Of a stretch of DNA of 48,046 nucleotides, positions 25,072 to 33,128 are shown one piece after another. Under the pieces are notes generated by a model. That model saw only the letters and a program-made list of their open reading frames with translations, did no database searches and was not told the origin of the DNA. Every line of letters starts with the position of its first letter. Within the stretch, counting starts at the first letter, position 1. This stretch comes from Sphingobacteriia bacterium. Lineage in GTDB: Bacteria; Bacteroidota; Bacteroidia; NS11-12g; UBA9320. A program made the position numbers and the translations under genes. Where the stretch lies: positions 1 to 48,046 of the forward strand of contig VMDK01000132.1 in the NCBI GenBank assembly GCA_008080835.1. The letters run 5' to 3'.

Positions 25072-26304
25072 TTAATCTTTGTTCTGGATCCGTACTTTTT
25101 CCGCGGAGGTCATGGAGTTGATCCTGTTGTAGTAATCGTACTTCGAAGCGGGCACGTAGACCTTCAAACGCTGACCGGCATTGATGCGGTCGCTGCGCAA
25201 ATTGTTCCAGCTTTTGATCTTAGACAAGCCCACATCGTACATGTCGGCAATTCGGCCAAGATAGTCTCCTCTACGTACCGTGTAGTATACAACCTTCATC
25301 CCGGATGCTGTTGAAGATGAGCTACTTGTAGTAGTTGTACTCGATCCACGACCTGCAGGCTCCACAACCCGTGGCTCAGGAATGATCGGCTTAGGAGGTA
25401 CGGTGATCCCGTCCGGGATCTCCTGCTCAGGATAGGTGTAGATCGAGTCTCCGAGAGTGTTGAATCTCTTCAGTTTATTGCTCGGGATATACACCGGATA
25501 TGCTTGATCCGTAAAAGGGATCACTTGTTTTTTGAAAAGTGGGTTGAGCTCTTTCAGAGTCTCATAGTCAGTTTCAAGAGCCCGGCTCAATTGGTAGATG
25601 GTACTCCATTCACTCACATTCACAATTGTGTTATCGACCGGCTCGAAAGCAATGATGCGCACCTTGTGTGATTCGGCATAGAAATGCATATACGTCATCG
25701 CTATGAATGCCGGTACGGCCATTCTATGTCGGGACAATAGGTGTTCGTGAATCTCCCAATATTTCTTATCACTGGCAGCTTTTCGGATAGCCTTGTTCAC
25801 TTCGACTTCGTCAGAATAGAACGCAGCAATGGTCAATGGCCATGAATTGAAAGATCTTCGCAGGTCTTTCAGATATCGAGCGGCAGCGCCAGTCGCTTTA
25901 GCAAAATCACGTCGCTCATCTACATAGCTGTTCACTTTCAACCCGTAGCGTCTGGCGATCACATATCGCATTTGCCAGAAACCGGATCCTCCATCTTCGG
26001 AAACTTTCCAATTATTGTATGAGCTGAGTGCCGGAGCCAGATATTTTAAGTCGGCCGGTAAGCCATATTTCTTGAAGGTGTCTTCCACAATCTCGAGGTA
26101 ATATGCACTCTTTCCAAGCACTTCGCCAGTGGTTCTTGACTGATCCACGTACATCTCAATGTATTGCCTGACTTCCTGGTTGTAGTCCAGATCGATGCTG
26201 CTGCCAATGTTGTCCAATCGGTTCTGATACAGTTCATCCTGTGCCTCTGAAATATTCGAGAAACAAAGCAAAGCGATGATGACGGCGAAGATTCTGTATT
26301 TCAT
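25072..26304 (-). CDS. LysM protein with a transglycosylase-like (SLT) domain lacking the catalytic Glu
   Basis: A 410-residue exported protein (signal peptide to about residue 22). Residues about 75-190 match MltD-type lytic transglycosylases: KYGLPADLKYLAPALSSYNN, then GSGFWQMRYVIARRYGL and VDERRDFAKATGAAARYLKDL. In active enzymes the first segment reads KYLPxxES, with Glu as catalytic acid; here the positions hold Leu93-Ser94, so the acid is missing. The later AAYNxGxG motif is also changed (AAFYSDEVEV). A first LysM-like region lies at about 228-275 and a clear LysM at about 337-384 (YYTVRRGDYLGRIADMY). It probably binds peptidoglycan without cutting it. It is in an operon between gatA (1 base) and the SGNH gene (9 bases). 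Confidence 0.82.
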   Translation of the reverse strand: MKYRIFAVIIALLCFSNISEAQDELYQNRLDNIGSSIDLDYNQEVRQYIEMYVDQSRTTGEVLGKSAYYLEIVEDTFKKYGLPADLKYLAPALSSYNNWKVSEDGGSGFWQMRYVIARRYGLKVNSYVDERRDFAKATGAAARYLKDLRRSFNSWPLTIAAFYSDEVEVNKAIRKAASDKKYWEIHEHLLSRHRMAVPAFIAMTYMHFYAESHKVRIIAFEPVDNTIVNVSEWSTIYQLSRALETDYETLKELNPLFKKQVIPFTDQAYPVYIPSNKLKRFNTLGDSIYTYPEQEIPDGITVPPKPIIPEPRVVEPAGRGSSTTTTSSSSSTASGMKVVYYTVRRGDYLGRIADMYDVGLSKIKSWNNLRSDRINAGQRLKVYVPASKYDYYNRINSMTSAEKVRIQNKD

Positions 26305-26305
26305 A

Positions 26306-27733
26306 TTACTTGGTCCCTAATTCGTACACGTATTTCGAAAAGGACAATAACTGTGCCTCTTCAAAGGAGTTGGCCATTAGTTGTATTCCAAACGGCAAGC
26401 CGGAGCTGTGCGTTCCCGTAGGGATAGAAATTGCCGGAACTCCTGCCAATGGGGCTTGTACAGTGAATATGTCGGCCAGATACATCGCGATCGGGTCGTC
26501 AGCTTTCTCATCTAACGAGAATGCAGGTGTCGGTGTTGTGGGAAGTAGAATGAAGTCGTATTTGTTCAACAATTCTGCGGTTCGGTCTTTGATCACCCTA
26601 CGAACCTTCTGAGCTTTGGTATAGTACGCATCATAGTGATCCGAACTCAATACAAATGTTCCTGTCATTATACGACGCTGAACTTCTTCCCCAAAGGCCT
26701 CAGATCGGGAAAGTTTGAAGGTTGACTCCAGATCATGGGCATCTTTGCTGCGATATCCGTACATCAGTCCGGAGTATCGCGACAAATTGGATGAAGCCTC
26801 TGCTGTAGTGAGTACATAATAGCACGGTACCATGAAGTCAAGGAACGGGAAATCAACCGCCTCGACCGTATGTCCTTCCGCTCTCAGTTTCTCGACCATC
26901 TTGAGCGTATGAGCCTTGACATCTGGATCGATTCCCTCCGATTCTATACAATCACGTATATAGGCAATGTTCCGACTCCCTTCCGAAGCGGTCATCTGGC
27001 TATACTTTGGAACGGCTTTATCTGAAACAGTAGCATCCATACCGTCATCTCCGGAGATCACTTCCAGGATAGCAGCCATTTCATCCACATTGTTGGTAAT
27101 GGGACCTATTTGATCGAATGACGATGCATAGGCAAGGAGACCGTATCTGGAAACCCGACCATACGTAGGTTTCATTCCGAAGGTACCGGTGAAAGATGAA
27201 GGTTGACGGATGGAACCACCCGTATCGGAACCAAGTGTAGCCATGCACAAACCGGCCTGCACTGCAACAGCAGATCCACCTGATGATCCACCGGGAACTT
27301 TTGTGTTATCCGCATCGTTCAGAACAGGACCATAAGCGCTGTTCTCATTGGACGCACCCATTGCAAATTCATCGCAATTCAGCCGACCTATAATGATCGC
27401 ATCGGCATCAAGCAGTCGTTGTGTAACTGTTGCATTGTACAACGACTCAAATCCTTCCAGAATGCGCGAAGATGCAGAAACATGATGCCCCGCATAGCAG
27501 ATGTTGTCCTTCAATCCGATGACAAGTCCGCCCAGAGGTCCGGCAGTTCCTGCGCGTAGTTTCTCTGTGATCTCATCGGCTCGATCGAGAGCTTCCTGAT
27601 CATAGACTTCCAAAAAAGCGTTCAAATGCTTTTTCTCCTCGATCCTTCTTAGAAAGCGCGAAACGACCTGCCGACAATCTGTACTACCGCTCTTAACCTG
27701 CTCTTGTAGCGAGCTAAGTGATAAGGTTTCCAA
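26306..27733 (-). CDS. gatA: Asp-tRNA(Asn)/Glu-tRNA(Gln) amidotransferase subunit A
   Basis: GatA releases ammonia from glutamine for GatB, which converts mischarged Glu-tRNA(Gln) or Asp-tRNA(Asn). The 475-residue protein has the amidase-signature triad Lys75 (GLKDN), Ser150 (VPGGSSGGSA) and Ser174 (DTGGSIRQP), with spacings identical to S. aureus GatA. The start is TTG at 27733, one base after the tatA stop; no ATG precedes the conserved sequence. gatB and gatC are not in the window. Confidence 0.94.
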   Translation of the reverse strand: METLSLSSLQEQVKSGSTDCRQVVSRFLRRIEEKKHLNAFLEVYDQEALDRADEITEKLRAGTAGPLGGLVIGLKDNICYAGHHVSASSRILEGFESLYNATVTQRLLDADAIIIGRLNCDEFAMGASNENSAYGPVLNDADNTKVPGGSSGGSAVAVQAGLCMATLGSDTGGSIRQPSSFTGTFGMKPTYGRVSRYGLLAYASSFDQIGPITNNVDEMAAILEVISGDDGMDATVSDKAVPKYSQMTASEGSRNIAYIRDCIESEGIDPDVKAHTLKMVEKLRAEGHTVEAVDFPFLDFMVPCYYVLTTAEASSNLSRYSGLMYGYRSKDAHDLESTFKLSRSEAFGEEVQRRIMTGTFVLSSDHYDAYYTKAQKVRRVIKDRTAELLNKYDFILLPTTPTPAFSLDEKADDPIAMYLADIFTVQAPLAGVPAISIPTGTHSSGLPFGIQLMANSFEEAQLLSFSKYVYELGTK

Positions 27734-27734
27734 T

Positions 27735-27950
27735 TTAGGCTTTGTCCTCTTTTGATTTAGATTCTTCGTTCATGCCGTCTTCGATGTGCTTTTTGACATC
27801 GTTCTTGGCACTGTTGAATTCACGGATCCCTTGTCCAATACCACGCATCAGTTCAGGGATCTTGCGTCCTCCAAAGAGCAATACGATCGCCAAAACGATG
27901 ATCACCCATTCCTGAACGCCTAAAAACAAAAATATAGCTAGAGTGCTCAT
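27735..27950 (-). CDS. tatA: Twin-arginine translocase subunit TatA/TatE
   Basis: TatA forms the channel of the Tat system, which exports folded proteins. The ATG at 27950 gives 71 residues: a single membrane helix (VQEWVIIVLAIVLLFGG), the conserved Phe-Gly hinge, then the amphipathic helix RKIPELMRGIGQGIREF and a charged tail. The longer frame adds seven residues that cover the promoter region. It is first in the operon that continues with gatA. Confidence 0.93.
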   Translation of the reverse strand: MSTLAIFLFLGVQEWVIIVLAIVLLFGGRKIPELMRGIGQGIREFNSAKNDVKKHIEDGMNEESKSKEDKA

Positions 27951-27968
27951 ATGTCTTTTGTTAAACGA

Positions 27969-27976
27969 CAAAGGTA
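27969..27976 (-). promoter_or_regulatory. -7 box upstream of tatA operon
   Basis: On the minus strand TACCTTTG matches TAnnTTTG exactly and ends 18 bases before the tatA ATG at 27950. A good -33 element is not obvious at normal spacing. Confidence 0.5.
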
Positions 27977-28071
27977 GTCGATTTGTGTGTTTCCTCCCAT
28001 GATTTCAAAGAATTCCCGACACCACAGAGACAGCGAATAATTGTAAATTGCAGCGATCAAAATCCAATCTT

Positions 28072-28596
28072 ATGATACGTCGACCTTTCAATTTACAGGC
28101 ATGGATAGATGAGCATCGCGATGAGTTAAAACCACCGGTGGGAAATCGCAATTTGTACAAAGAAGCAGGTGACTACATTGTAATGATCGTTGCAGGGCCC
28201 AACGCCCGCAAGGACTACCACTTCAACGAAACCGAAGAACTGTTCTATCAACTCGAAGGTGACATCAATGTACGCATTCAGGAAGATGGTAAGGCGGTCG
28301 ACATTCCTATCAGAGCCGGAGAGATGTTCCTACTTCCGGGAAATGTACCCCATAGCCCAATGCGCAGTGAAAACAGCATTGGTTTGGTGGTTGAATTAAA
28401 AAGGGAAAAGAATGAGAAAGACGGCCTGTTGTGGTTTTGCGACAATTGTAATAACAAGCTGCATGAGACGTATTTCCCATTGACAGACATCGAAAAGGAT
28501 TTCCTCCCTCGATTTCGTGAATTCTACGGATCCGAAGAGCTCCGAACATGCTCCAAATGTGGCACTGTTATGGAAGTTGACGAGCGTTTCGTCTGA
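28072..28596 (+). CDS. 3-hydroxyanthranilate 3,4-dioxygenase
   Basis: It opens the ring of 3-hydroxyanthranilate to give the precursor of quinolinate in the kynurenine route to NAD, or in tryptophan breakdown. The ATG at 28072 (MIRRPFNLQAW) gives 174 residues. The active-site iron ligands are His50, Glu56 and His94, with substrate arginines Arg46 and Arg98. The second, rubredoxin-like iron site is Cys123, Cys126, Cys160 and Cys163. These agree residue by residue with the Cupriavidus enzyme, offset by one or two. No other kynurenine-pathway gene is in the window. Confidence 0.93.
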   Translation: MIRRPFNLQAWIDEHRDELKPPVGNRNLYKEAGDYIVMIVAGPNARKDYHFNETEELFYQLEGDINVRIQEDGKAVDIPIRAGEMFLLPGNVPHSPMRSENSIGLVVELKREKNEKDGLLWFCDNCNNKLHETYFPLTDIEKDFLPRFREFYGSEELRTCSKCGTVMEVDERFV

Positions 28597-28690
28597 TTTT
28601 AGACGTGTCTTTTTCAAGCAGTTAACAGACTGCTAATCCCCGTTTAAGGCATTATTGCGGCAATTTTCATCATCTTTGCCGGGCTCAATC

Positions 28691-29686
28691 ATGAAAGCGA
28701 TCATACCTGTGGCGGGCATTGGCTCAAGGCTTCGTCCCCATACACATACTCAGCCCAAATCGTTGATCCCTGTTGCAGGGAAACCCATTTTGGCGCATAT
28801 CATCGACCACTTGCAGGGTTGGGGTATTGATGAATTCATCTTCATCATCGGGTATATGGGTGACAAGATCGAGAATTATATCCACGACAACTATCCAGGG
28901 ATCAAGGTACACTATGTGGTTCAAAGCGATGGTCGCGGTACCGCACATGCCATTTGGCTTGCCAAAGATCTGATCGACGAAAACGAACCCCTCCTGATCG
29001 TATTTGGTGATACCATCTTCAAAGCAAATAAAGAGGCATTCCTGAACAGCGAATCGACCTGCCTTGGAGTGAAGAAGGTAGACGACCCAAGCAAATTTGG
29101 AGTGGCTGAACTCAATCAAGATGGAAGTGTTTTCCGTCTCGTTGAGAAACCGATGATCCCTAAATCGAATCTGGCTCTGATCGGTGTATATAAGATCGTG
29201 AATACTGCGTTACTAAAGGCGGGGTTGGACCAAGTGGTTCAAGGCGAAGAAAGCCCGAACGGAGAACTTCATCTCACGGATGTACTCATGCACATGATCG
29301 ATGAAGGTGAGCGAATAATCACTTGTGATGTTGAGACCTGGTTCGACTGTGGGAGAAAAGATATCCTGTTGGAAACCAACGCCATTCTACTCAAGAAAGG
29401 AGAATTCACAGCACCCGCAGATGATCAGTTGGTGAATTCCATTCTGGTTCCGCCGGTATACCTCGGGAAAGGAGCTATCGTCGAAAATTCGATCGTTGGA
29501 CCTAATGTGTCCATTGGAGACAATACCCGAATCACCTCGAGCATTCTGAGAAATACGATCATTGGTGCAGACAGCGATCTTCGCCACGCCAGCCTGAAAG
29601 ACAGCATCATTGGCAATCACGCATCCCTGGAAGGCTCAACGCTCAGTTTGAACCTTGGAGACAGCACAGAGATAAAAATGGGTTGA
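28691..29686 (+). CDS. Sugar-1-phosphate nucleotidyltransferase with left-handed beta-helix domain
   Basis: It joins a sugar 1-phosphate to a nucleotide to make an activated sugar, probably dTDP-glucose or a related one (RmlA-like). The ATG at 28691 gives 331 residues starting at the nucleotide-binding motif: MKAIIPVAGIGSRLRPHTHT, then PKSLIPVAGKPIL. The catalytic domain reaches about residue 240 (VETWFDCGRKD). The rest is a left-handed beta-helix of hexapeptide repeats (IVENSIVGPNVSIGDNTRIT). The sugar cannot be told from sequence. Its stop codon abuts the purS stop on the other strand. Confidence 0.87.
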   Translation: MKAIIPVAGIGSRLRPHTHTQPKSLIPVAGKPILAHIIDHLQGWGIDEFIFIIGYMGDKIENYIHDNYPGIKVHYVVQSDGRGTAHAIWLAKDLIDENEPLLIVFGDTIFKANKEAFLNSESTCLGVKKVDDPSKFGVAELNQDGSVFRLVEKPMIPKSNLALIGVYKIVNTALLKAGLDQVVQGEESPNGELHLTDVLMHMIDEGERIITCDVETWFDCGRKDILLETNAILLKKGEFTAPADDQLVNSILVPPVYLGKGAIVENSIVGPNVSIGDNTRITSSILRNTIIGADSDLRHASLKDSIIGNHASLEGSTLSLNLGDSTEIKMG

Positions 29687-29938
29687 TCAGTCTTCGAAGA
29701 TCTCGAACTCGAAGTGCTCCATTACAGGATTGACCAATAACTTTTTGCAAGCCTGTTCGGTCTCTTCTGCCGCAGCTTCCCGAGAAGGCGCATCCAAGTG
29801 GAGTGTAATGTGCTTTCCGATTCGAACTGATTCTATGTTGTTCAGTCCCAGTTCTTCCAATCCGTGATGCACGGCTTTACCCTGAGGATCCAGAAGCGCC
29901 TTTTGAGGCATCACATCGATTTCCACTCTGTATTTCAT
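29687..29938 (-). CDS. purS: Phosphoribosylformylglycinamidine synthase subunit PurS
   Basis: PurS is the small subunit that links PurQ and PurL in step four of purine synthesis. The 83-residue protein has the family pattern YRVEIDVMPQKALLDPQGKA and ends NPVMEHFEFEIFED. Its ATG overlaps the pssA stop by 4 bases, so it is translated together with pssA. purQ and purL are not here. Confidence 0.9.
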   Translation of the reverse strand: MKYRVEIDVMPQKALLDPQGKAVHHGLEELGLNNIESVRIGKHITLHLDAPSREAAAEETEQACKKLLVNPVMEHFEFEIFED

Positions 29939-30615
29939 GCGGCAAATTTACGCAGAAGGGATAACAAAATGTATGTGCAGATGATCATCGGAACCGCAAA
30001 AAATCCAAAGAGCGCAAGGAAGCCGATCGAGAGGATCAGAAAGCCGTATATCAACTTGTTCTCCTCCCATTTGAAGGTTTTGAATTTCAATGCAAAAAGC
30101 GGCAATCCCGAGACCATGAGCAATGCTGTAACCCAAGGGAAAACCATAAGCACGATCGGATGGCTCAGTGCGACTTCCCATCCCAGATCATCGTATTCCA
30201 ACATGAATGGGACCGATGCGACCAGCAACCCGGCAGCGGGCGACGGAAGCCCTTTGAACGAAGTGGTCTGATCTTCATCGTTGTTGAATCGAGCCAAGCG
30301 TATTGCTGCTCCAATGCCTATGACTAGCGCAAAGTAGTTGTACCAGTGGTCTCCAAAATGTAAGGAGTAATTGAACCAGATAACAGCAGGGGCCACCCCA
30401 AAAGACACCAGGTCGGCCATCGAATCGAGATCCTTCCCAATATCACTTTGAGCCTTGAGCAGTCTCGCCAGAAATCCATCAAAGAAATCCAACACCGCCG
30501 CGATCACGATAAAAACACCTGCCCAGAGCAGATCCCCTCGAGAAGCCCAGAGTATTGCCATCAAACCAAAACTCAAGTTCAGCAGGGTAATCGAATTTGG
30601 TATCCAGATCCGCAT
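29935..30615 (-). CDS. pssA: CDP-diacylglycerol-serine O-phosphatidyltransferase
   Basis: It makes phosphatidylserine, precursor of phosphatidylethanolamine, at the inner membrane. The CDP-alcohol phosphatidyltransferase signature is complete: DxxDG, AR, then G-x3-D-x3-D eight residues later (DFFDGFLARLLK, GKDLDSMAD). Six or so hydrophobic helices fill the protein. I chose the ATG at 30615 (MRIWIPN, 226 residues); a GTG two codons earlier at 30621 is equally possible. It is first in a two-gene operon with purS. Confidence 0.92.
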   Translation of the reverse strand: MRIWIPNSITLLNLSFGLMAILWASRGDLLWAGVFIVIAAVLDFFDGFLARLLKAQSDIGKDLDSMADLVSFGVAPAVIWFNYSLHFGDHWYNYFALVIGIGAAIRLARFNNDEDQTTSFKGLPSPAAGLLVASVPFMLEYDDLGWEVALSHPIVLMVFPWVTALLMVSGLPLFALKFKTFKWEENKLIYGFLILSIGFLALFGFFAVPMIICTYILLSLLRKFAA

Positions 30616-30752
30616 TTTCACTTTTCGAATTAAAATAGATTTAATGACATAGCAGTTGGTCGGTGTCGTTAATCCATAAATTGGTCAACATTATCTACTT
30701 ATAGATGTTAATCGTTTTTGGTAAACGTAATCTTGCACCTTAATAAACCAAC

Positions 30753-33125
30753 ATGAAATATTGGACCATCTTGTTCCTGTGTTTGTTCCCGGGCATTTTG
30801 AGAGCTCAACAATACACTGTGAACGGAAAAGTAACGGACGCATCGAGTGGCGAAGAACTCATTGGAGCGACGGTTTTTGTTTCCGGAATACAAACGGGGG
30901 TTGTGACGAATGAATACGGTTTCTATTCCCTGACTCTCGAAAAAGGAACTTACAAACTCATCTTTCAGTATCTCGGCTTCAATCAAAAGAATGTCGAATT
31001 GGTTCTGGACGCAGACAAGTCTTTGAACATCGAACTTGGTGAATCTGTGGATGAATTGGAAGAAGCAGTCGTGAGCGCTGCCAAACAAGAATCCAAAGTA
31101 GAGAACAAAGAGATCTCTGTGGTAAAACTGGACATCAAGACGGTCAAGGAGATCCCGGTTGTCTTTGGAGAAGTGGATGTGCTGAAAACCATCAGTTTCC
31201 TGCCGGGTGTGCAGTCACTTGGAGAAGGTAGCTCGGGGATCAGTGTGCGCGGAGGTGGTCAGGATCAGAATTTGATCCTTCTTGACGAAGCTCCTGTTTA
31301 TAATGCATCTCACCTTCTTGGGTTCTTCAGCGTTTTCAACGGTGATGCCATCAAAGATCTTGAGATCTATAAAGGTGGTATTCCTGCCAAATATGGCGGA
31401 CGCCTCTCCTCCCTGATCGACATTCGGATGAAGGATGGCAACTCGAAGCGATTTGCGGCCACGGGAGGGATTGGAAGTATATCGAGTCGATTGACTTTGG
31501 AAGGTCCAATTGTGAAGGACAAGTCGTCATTCATGATCGCAGGTCGTCGAAGCTATGCGGACATATTCCTGCCTCTGGCAAACAATGAAGACATCGAGAA
31601 TTCGAAGCTGTACTTCTACGATCTGAACTTGAAAGCCAATTATCAGCTCAGCGATAAGGACCGATTCTACTTAAGCGGATACTTTGGACGAGATGTGTTT
31701 GGATTCTCTTCGCTGTTTGGCCTCTCGTGGGGAAATTCAACGGCGACTTTGAGATGGAATCACGTTTATGGTAAAAAGCTCTTCTCGAACATCTCGTTGA
31801 TTTACAGCGACTTTGACTACGGAATCGAGTTCCAGTTTGCAGATAATGCCTACTTCGGATCTTCGCAAGGATTTAAGGATTACAATCTTAAAATTGACTT
31901 CGCCAATTACTTCAAACCTGGTAACAAGTTGAGTTTTGGTGGACAGTTCATACACCACACGTTCAACCCTGGTGAATTCAAAGCGCTGAACGATGCAACG
32001 AAAGAAACCATTGGGAATGCTGAATTGAAGATCCCGGACAAGCAGGCACTTGAATCAGCATTGTATGTGGATCACGAATGGAAACAATCATCTCGCTTCA
32101 GCATGCGATACGGGTTGCGTGTATCCATGTTCAACAACATAGGTAAAGCAGAAGAATACGCTTACACCTATGATGAGTTCAACAAACCGGTTCCGGTAGA
32201 TACCTTTAACTATGGAAATAACGAGATCTATAACACCGATTTTGGTTTGGAGCCTCGTCTGAGCATGAACTACAATCTGAATACTTCTTCAGCATTGAAA
32301 GCGAGTTACAACCGAACTTTCCAATACTTGCAGCAAGCATCAAATTCCGCTACTACACTTCCGGTGGATCAGTGGTTCCCATCCGGTCTGAATGTCGAAC
32401 CTCAGCGAGCCGATCAGGTGGCCTTGGGTTACTTCAAGAACATCGACAAATTCGGGATCGAATTCTCGGCAGAGGTGTATCACAAAGTGATGGTCAACCA
32501 GATCGACTACCGTGATGGTGCAAGCTTATTCTTCAATGATCAACTCGATGGGGAGCTACTTTTCGGGAAAGCGCGTTCGACCGGTTTGGAACTCTATCTG
32601 CAGAAGAACACGGGAAAACTCACCGGATTCATTGCCTATACGCTGTCAAGTACCAGACGCCAGATCGAAGGGATCAATGACGGCGATTGGTATATCGACA
32701 ACAATGACCGTCCACATAGTGTGAGTGTTGTTGGAACATACACATTCAACAAGCGCGTTAGCTTGAGCGGAACCTTCAGCTACATAAGCGGGAAACCGTT
32801 CACATCGCCGGTATCTTCATTCGTGTACGACGGTAAGCGCATTGCTGTTTACGATGGCCGAAATAATGACCGCGTACCTGCCTATCACCGAGCAGACATC
32901 GGTTTGACGCTCAAGAACAAGGAGAAGAAAAACAAACGATTGAAGAGTTCCTGGAACTTCAGCGTTTACAATCTCTATGCGAGGGAGAATCCTTTCATCG
33001 TGAACTTCGAAGAGGTCAAAGTACAAGATAAAGATGGAGAAGAGGTGGCAACAGGCGAGAATCAAGCAGTACAAGTTGCCTTATTCAAACTCATCCCGAG
33101 TGTTACCTGGAACTTTGAATTTTAA
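30753..33125 (+). CDS. TonB-dependent receptor with N-terminal carboxypeptidase-regulatory-like domain
   Basis: A 790-residue outer-membrane transporter, signal peptide to about residue 19. The CarboxypepD_reg-like domain is at about 22-110 (VNGKVTDASSGEELIGATVF). The plug follows, with GISVRGGGQDQNLILLDEAP and the IYKGGIPAKYGGRLSSLIDI segment. The beta-barrel occupies the remainder and ends with a terminal aromatic (TWNFEF). The next gene, after 3 bases, encodes a DUF4249 lipoprotein; this pair recurs in Bacteroidota and suggests a receptor plus surface lipoprotein complex. The substrate is unknown. Upstream, TAATCTTG (30728-30735) is a near-consensus -7 box, and CGTTT/AAACG (30713-30727) is a short palindrome. 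Confidence 0.9.
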   Translation: MKYWTILFLCLFPGILRAQQYTVNGKVTDASSGEELIGATVFVSGIQTGVVTNEYGFYSLTLEKGTYKLIFQYLGFNQKNVELVLDADKSLNIELGESVDELEEAVVSAAKQESKVENKEISVVKLDIKTVKEIPVVFGEVDVLKTISFLPGVQSLGEGSSGISVRGGGQDQNLILLDEAPVYNASHLLGFFSVFNGDAIKDLEIYKGGIPAKYGGRLSSLIDIRMKDGNSKRFAATGGIGSISSRLTLEGPIVKDKSSFMIAGRRSYADIFLPLANNEDIENSKLYFYDLNLKANYQLSDKDRFYLSGYFGRDVFGFSSLFGLSWGNSTATLRWNHVYGKKLFSNISLIYSDFDYGIEFQFADNAYFGSSQGFKDYNLKIDFANYFKPGNKLSFGGQFIHHTFNPGEFKALNDATKETIGNAELKIPDKQALESALYVDHEWKQSSRFSMRYGLRVSMFNNIGKAEEYAYTYDEFNKPVPVDTFNYGNNEIYNTDFGLEPRLSMNYNLNTSSALKASYNRTFQYLQQASNSATTLPVDQWFPSGLNVEPQRADQVALGYFKNIDKFGIEFSAEVYHKVMVNQIDYRDGASLFFNDQLDGELLFGKARSTGLELYLQKNTGKLTGFIAYTLSSTRRQIEGINDGDWYIDNNDRPHSVSVVGTYTFNKRVSLSGTFSYISGKPFTSPVSSFVYDGKRIAVYDGRNNDRVPAYHRADIGLTLKNKEKKNKRLKSSWNFSVYNLYARENPFIVNFEEVKVQDKDGEEVATGENQAVQVALFKLIPSVTWNFEF

Positions 33126-33128
33126 AAC

